From Bryobacterales bacterium (GTDB lineage: Bacteria; Acidobacteriota; Terriglobia; Bryobacterales; Bryobacteraceae), in NCBI GenBank assembly GCA_003517725.1, contig DOZZ01000138.1, positions 1 to 7,793 of the forward strand: a stretch of 7,793 nucleotides of DNA, read 5' to 3'. Shown here piece by piece: positions 5,705-7,793 of the stretch; position 1 is the first letter of the stretch, and every line of letters starts with the position of its first letter. Under the pieces are notes generated by a model. That model had not been told where the DNA came from, did no database searches, and saw nothing but the letters and a program-made list of their open reading frames with translations. The position numbers and the translations under genes were made by a program.

Positions 5705-7264
5705 ATGACTAGCGCCATGACTGCCCGCTTCTCACGAATCGACGCGCTAGTGCTGCTGGTGATGCTGGTGGCGTTCGGCTGGGCCTATCGCAACGCCGTC
5801 TCGTCCGGCCCCTATACCTATGACGAGGCCGATTACATGACGGCCGGCTCGCATGGCTTCGCCGCTAATTATCTGGAGCGTCCCTCTTTGAGCGTGATGG
5901 ATTTCGTCAAAGCCGGCTTGAACCGCGGCATGCAGGCGGGCAAGCGCAAGAGCCTCTCGGAGTGGATTCGCGGCAGTGGCGACATCACGTTTTATCGCCA
6001 TTTTCACGGCCCCGTTTACTTCTACTGGATCTCGGCCGTGGGCCCGCTGGTGCATTTCGACGAGGCCGCCATGCGCCGGTCAGGCTTTGTGTTTCATCTG
6101 CTGACGTTCGTGGCGATTTACCTGGGCGTGTTGCTGCTGGCCGAGCGCGACGCGCGTCTGGCGGCGCTATTGGCCTCATTCCTGTTTTTGTTCAGCGATC
6201 CGGATGTCGGCACGGCCTCGCAGATCACGCCGCATATTCCTTACGTCTTTTTCACGACGCTGTCGCTGCTGCTATTTGCGCGTTTTCTGCAGACCGGCCG
6301 GTTTGCCTGGTGGCACGCGGCACTGGCAGCCTGCGCCTTCGCGTTCTGCAGCATCGAGTACGCCATCCTGCTGCTCATCACCTTTGCCATTTGCCTGTGG
6401 ATCTTCCGGGAACGCCTGTTCGGGAACTGCACCCGGCCGCAACTGGTGCGCTTTGCAACGCGCTCAATCATCCTGTTCTTCGGGATCCTGCTGCTGCTGT
6501 GGCCCATCGGTCTGCTGGAACTTTCTGCCATCAAGAGCTATTTCTATATTGGGTATCTGGCGCTGCTGCGCAAAGGTTCGTTCGGCACCGAGCCTTTCTA
6601 TATGATCTGGTGGCATCGCGTAGTGGCTTCGCCGCTCGAATACGGCCTGGCCGTGGTGTGCGGATTGTTCGCGGCCGTGCGCTGGCGCAGACTGAGCAGT
6701 ACGGGCGCGCTGCTCCTCTTTCTGATCTACGCGGCCCTGATGCTGCTGACGACGCTGAAGAATACCTCGCTCAATCCGACCTACGTGTCTTCCATTCTGC
6801 CGGCCATGGCAGTGGTCAGCGGCATAGTACTGGCGGCTTGGCTGGGGCGCCTCCCGGCTGCTCCAAAAGCCGTTATGGCAACCATCTTGCTAGTGTTAAT
6901 CGCGATAGGAGGCGTGTGGCATTTGGTGGATCAGCAGCGCCGCGCCCACGATTTCAATCTGAATCAGGTGCTGGTCGAGAATGTTCGGCAGGGCGGCTCC
7001 ATAGCGGCTATCGTGGTGCCGTATGAGTACATGCCCACTATCTCCTACTACTTCCCGCAAATGAAAGTGCACCCGATCCTGCCCACCGACAATGCCGCCG
7101 CAGTTCTGGAGTCAGTGCGGGAAGGGTCGTACCGGAATCTCGTCTACGCGGGGCAGAATGAGGACGAGTTGCCGCGCCGCCTGCGGGCGCTGTATCGCGT
7201 TGACGCGCAAACTCTGGGTCCGGCCGGCAACGGCCGGCAATTGTTTCTCTATCGTCTTTCATGA
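5705..7264 (+). CDS. Multi-pass membrane protein, probable GT-C (ArnT/PMT-like) glycosyltransferase
   Basis: This 519-residue integral membrane protein has roughly 9-11 hydrophobic segments, at about 14-28, 127-146, 150-162, 177-195, 201-234 (probably two), 254-273, 308-325, 332-350, 358-380 and 388-407. A soluble C-terminal part of about 110 residues follows. The first loop after the N-terminal membrane helix carries YTYDEADYMTAG, with Asp40-Glu41 placed where GT-C enzymes of the PMT_2/ArnT type have their catalytic acidic pair. Such enzymes use polyprenyl-phosphate sugars outside the membrane. Here it would add a sugar to the operon's glycan or to a surface protein. The family call rests on topology and this one motif, so a flippase-like or uncharacterised membrane protein remains possible. 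The start is ATG 5705, three bases after the previous stop; ATG 5717 is an alternative. No ribosome-binding site is seen for either. The stop overlaps the next gene as ATGA. Confidence 0.72.
   Translation: MTSAMTARFSRIDALVLLVMLVAFGWAYRNAVSSGPYTYDEADYMTAGSHGFAANYLERPSLSVMDFVKAGLNRGMQAGKRKSLSEWIRGSGDITFYRHFHGPVYFYWISAVGPLVHFDEAAMRRSGFVFHLLTFVAIYLGVLLLAERDARLAALLASFLFLFSDPDVGTASQITPHIPYVFFTTLSLLLFARFLQTGRFAWWHAALAACAFAFCSIEYAILLLITFAICLWIFRERLFGNCTRPQLVRFATRSIILFFGILLLLWPIGLLELSAIKSYFYIGYLALLRKGSFGTEPFYMIWWHRVVASPLEYGLAVVCGLFAAVRWRRLSSTGALLLFLIYAALMLLTTLKNTSLNPTYVSSILPAMAVVSGIVLAAWLGRLPAAPKAVMATILLVLIAIGGVWHLVDQQRRAHDFNLNQVLVENVRQGGSIAAIVVPYEYMPTISYYFPQMKVHPILPTDNAAAVLESVREGSYRNLVYAGQNEDELPRRLRALYRVDAQTLGPAGNGRQLFLYRLS
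7221..7240. repeat. Exact 10-bp tandem duplication inside the membrane protein gene
   Basis: CGGCCGGCAA occurs twice in direct tandem (7221-7230 and 7231-7240), about 20-40 bases before the stop of the membrane protein gene. The unit is not a multiple of three. With a single copy the frame would shift and read past the present stop to a TAG at about 7293-7295, altering the last residues and removing the ATGA junction with the next gene. Two copies alone can arise by chance in GC-rich DNA. Confidence 0.6.
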
Positions 7265-7793
7265 CTGTCCTGGCCGTTTGCATCTTTTCCGGTAGCGCCG
7301 CGTTTCTGGTCTATGTTCTGGGAGGCTATCCGCTGTTGCTAAACCGGATGGCAGCCCGCGGCCGCAACCCAGTTCATAAGGATTCCACGCCGCGCAGCGT
7401 TTCGGTGATCATCGCCGTGCGCAATGGCGAAAAGTTTCTCGAAGACAAGCTGCATTCCGTGCTGGCTCTGAACTATCCGCCGGAGCTGGTGGAGATCATC
7501 GTAGTCTCTGATGGCTCCGACGATGCGACCGACGAAATTGCCGCCTCCTTCCGCCCGCGGGTCCAGCTGATCCGCCTGCCGCGCGGCGGCAAGGGCGCGG
7601 CGGTCAACGCCGGCATCGCGCGGGCTCGGAACGAAATTCTAGTGCTGACCGACGTGCGCCAGCGGCTCGATGTGGACAGCGTCCGCAACGTCGTGGCCCC
7701 TTTCGGCGATCCGAAGGTGGGCGTGGTGAGCGGCGAGCTATCGATCCTCCGCGGCGAGAGCGCGCAGGAGGCCGACACCGGTCTCTACTGGCG
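7261..7793 (+). CDS. Glycosyltransferase family 2, membrane-anchored, 3' end outside window
   Basis: The first 177 codons of a GT2 (GT-A fold) glycosyltransferase are present and the gene runs off the right edge. The protein starts with a hydrophobic segment (about residues 3-28, VLAVCIFSGSAAFLVYVLGGYPLLL) that anchors it in the membrane. The catalytic domain follows: SVIIAVRNGE (48-57), the nucleotide-binding VVSDGSDDATDE (81-92, Asp84 and Asp87), GGKGAAVNAGIARA (109-122) and LTDVRQ (129-134), whose Asp131 takes the metal/UDP-binding place of the DxD motif. VSGEL comes just before the edge. The layout resembles processive or polysaccharide GT2 enzymes with N-terminal and, usually, C-terminal membrane helices. 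ATG 7261 is chosen because it overlaps the previous stop by four bases (ATGA) and gives the complete N-terminal anchor. No Shine-Dalgarno sequence is visible, which fits coupling to the upstream gene. It probably adds a backbone sugar in the same glycan pathway. Confidence 0.88.
   Translation, partial: MTVLAVCIFSGSAAFLVYVLGGYPLLLNRMAARGRNPVHKDSTPRSVSVIIAVRNGEKFLEDKLHSVLALNYPPELVEIIVVSDGSDDATDEIAASFRPRVQLIRLPRGGKGAAVNAGIARARNEILVLTDVRQRLDVDSVRNVVAPFGDPKVGVVSGELSILRGESAQEADTGLYW

Noticed and set aside
7288..7298. ops-like GGTAGCG element of RfaH-controlled polysaccharide operons
   Set aside because: Only a partial match, and it lies inside the GT2 coding sequence rather than in an operon leader.

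Overview
This is a GC-rich bacterial chromosomal window with every gene on the + strand. It holds two gene groups separated by one structured intergenic stretch. Codon use (strong G/C preference at third positions) and the gene types suggest a soil or sediment bacterium with exopolysaccharide capacity. The sequences feel most like Acidobacteriota (Bryobacterales/Solibacter type), but that is an impression from memory, and nothing in the window settles the taxon.

Region 1 (1-2251): an acidic hypothetical protein of 163 aa is followed by recJ, the single-strand-specific 5'-3' exonuclease of recombination and repair. The two genes share the 4-base TTGA junction (548-551), so recJ very probably starts at an overlapping TTG and is translationally coupled to the hypothetical gene.

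Region 2 (2252-2582): a 331-base gap without a convincing gene. It holds a 165-base element bounded by a perfect 12-base inverted repeat (2271-2282 / 2424-2435) with several stem-loops inside. It looks like a MITE-like or REP-like repeat, or a relic of insertion-sequence ends. An AT-rich patch with a candidate promoter lies between this element and the next gene.

Region 3 (2583-7793): a tightly packed operon for a cell-surface or secreted polysaccharide. In order it encodes an AsnB-type glutamine-dependent amidotransferase, a GT4 (GT-B fold) glycosyltransferase, a multi-pass membrane protein resembling lipid-linked-sugar (GT-C/ArnT-PMT-like) glycosyltransferases, and the first 177 codons of a membrane-anchored GT2 glycosyltransferase that runs off the right edge. 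Junctions are ATGA overlaps (4508-4511 and 7261-7264) or a 3-base gap (5702-5704), so the four genes are probably co-transcribed and coupled. The amidotransferase and the GT4 protein resemble the enzymes that sit beside exosortase/PEP-CTERM polysaccharide loci, but no exosortase is visible here.

I found no CRISPR array, tRNA, rRNA, intact insertion sequence or clearly new system. The most unusual item is the inverted-repeat-bounded intergenic element.
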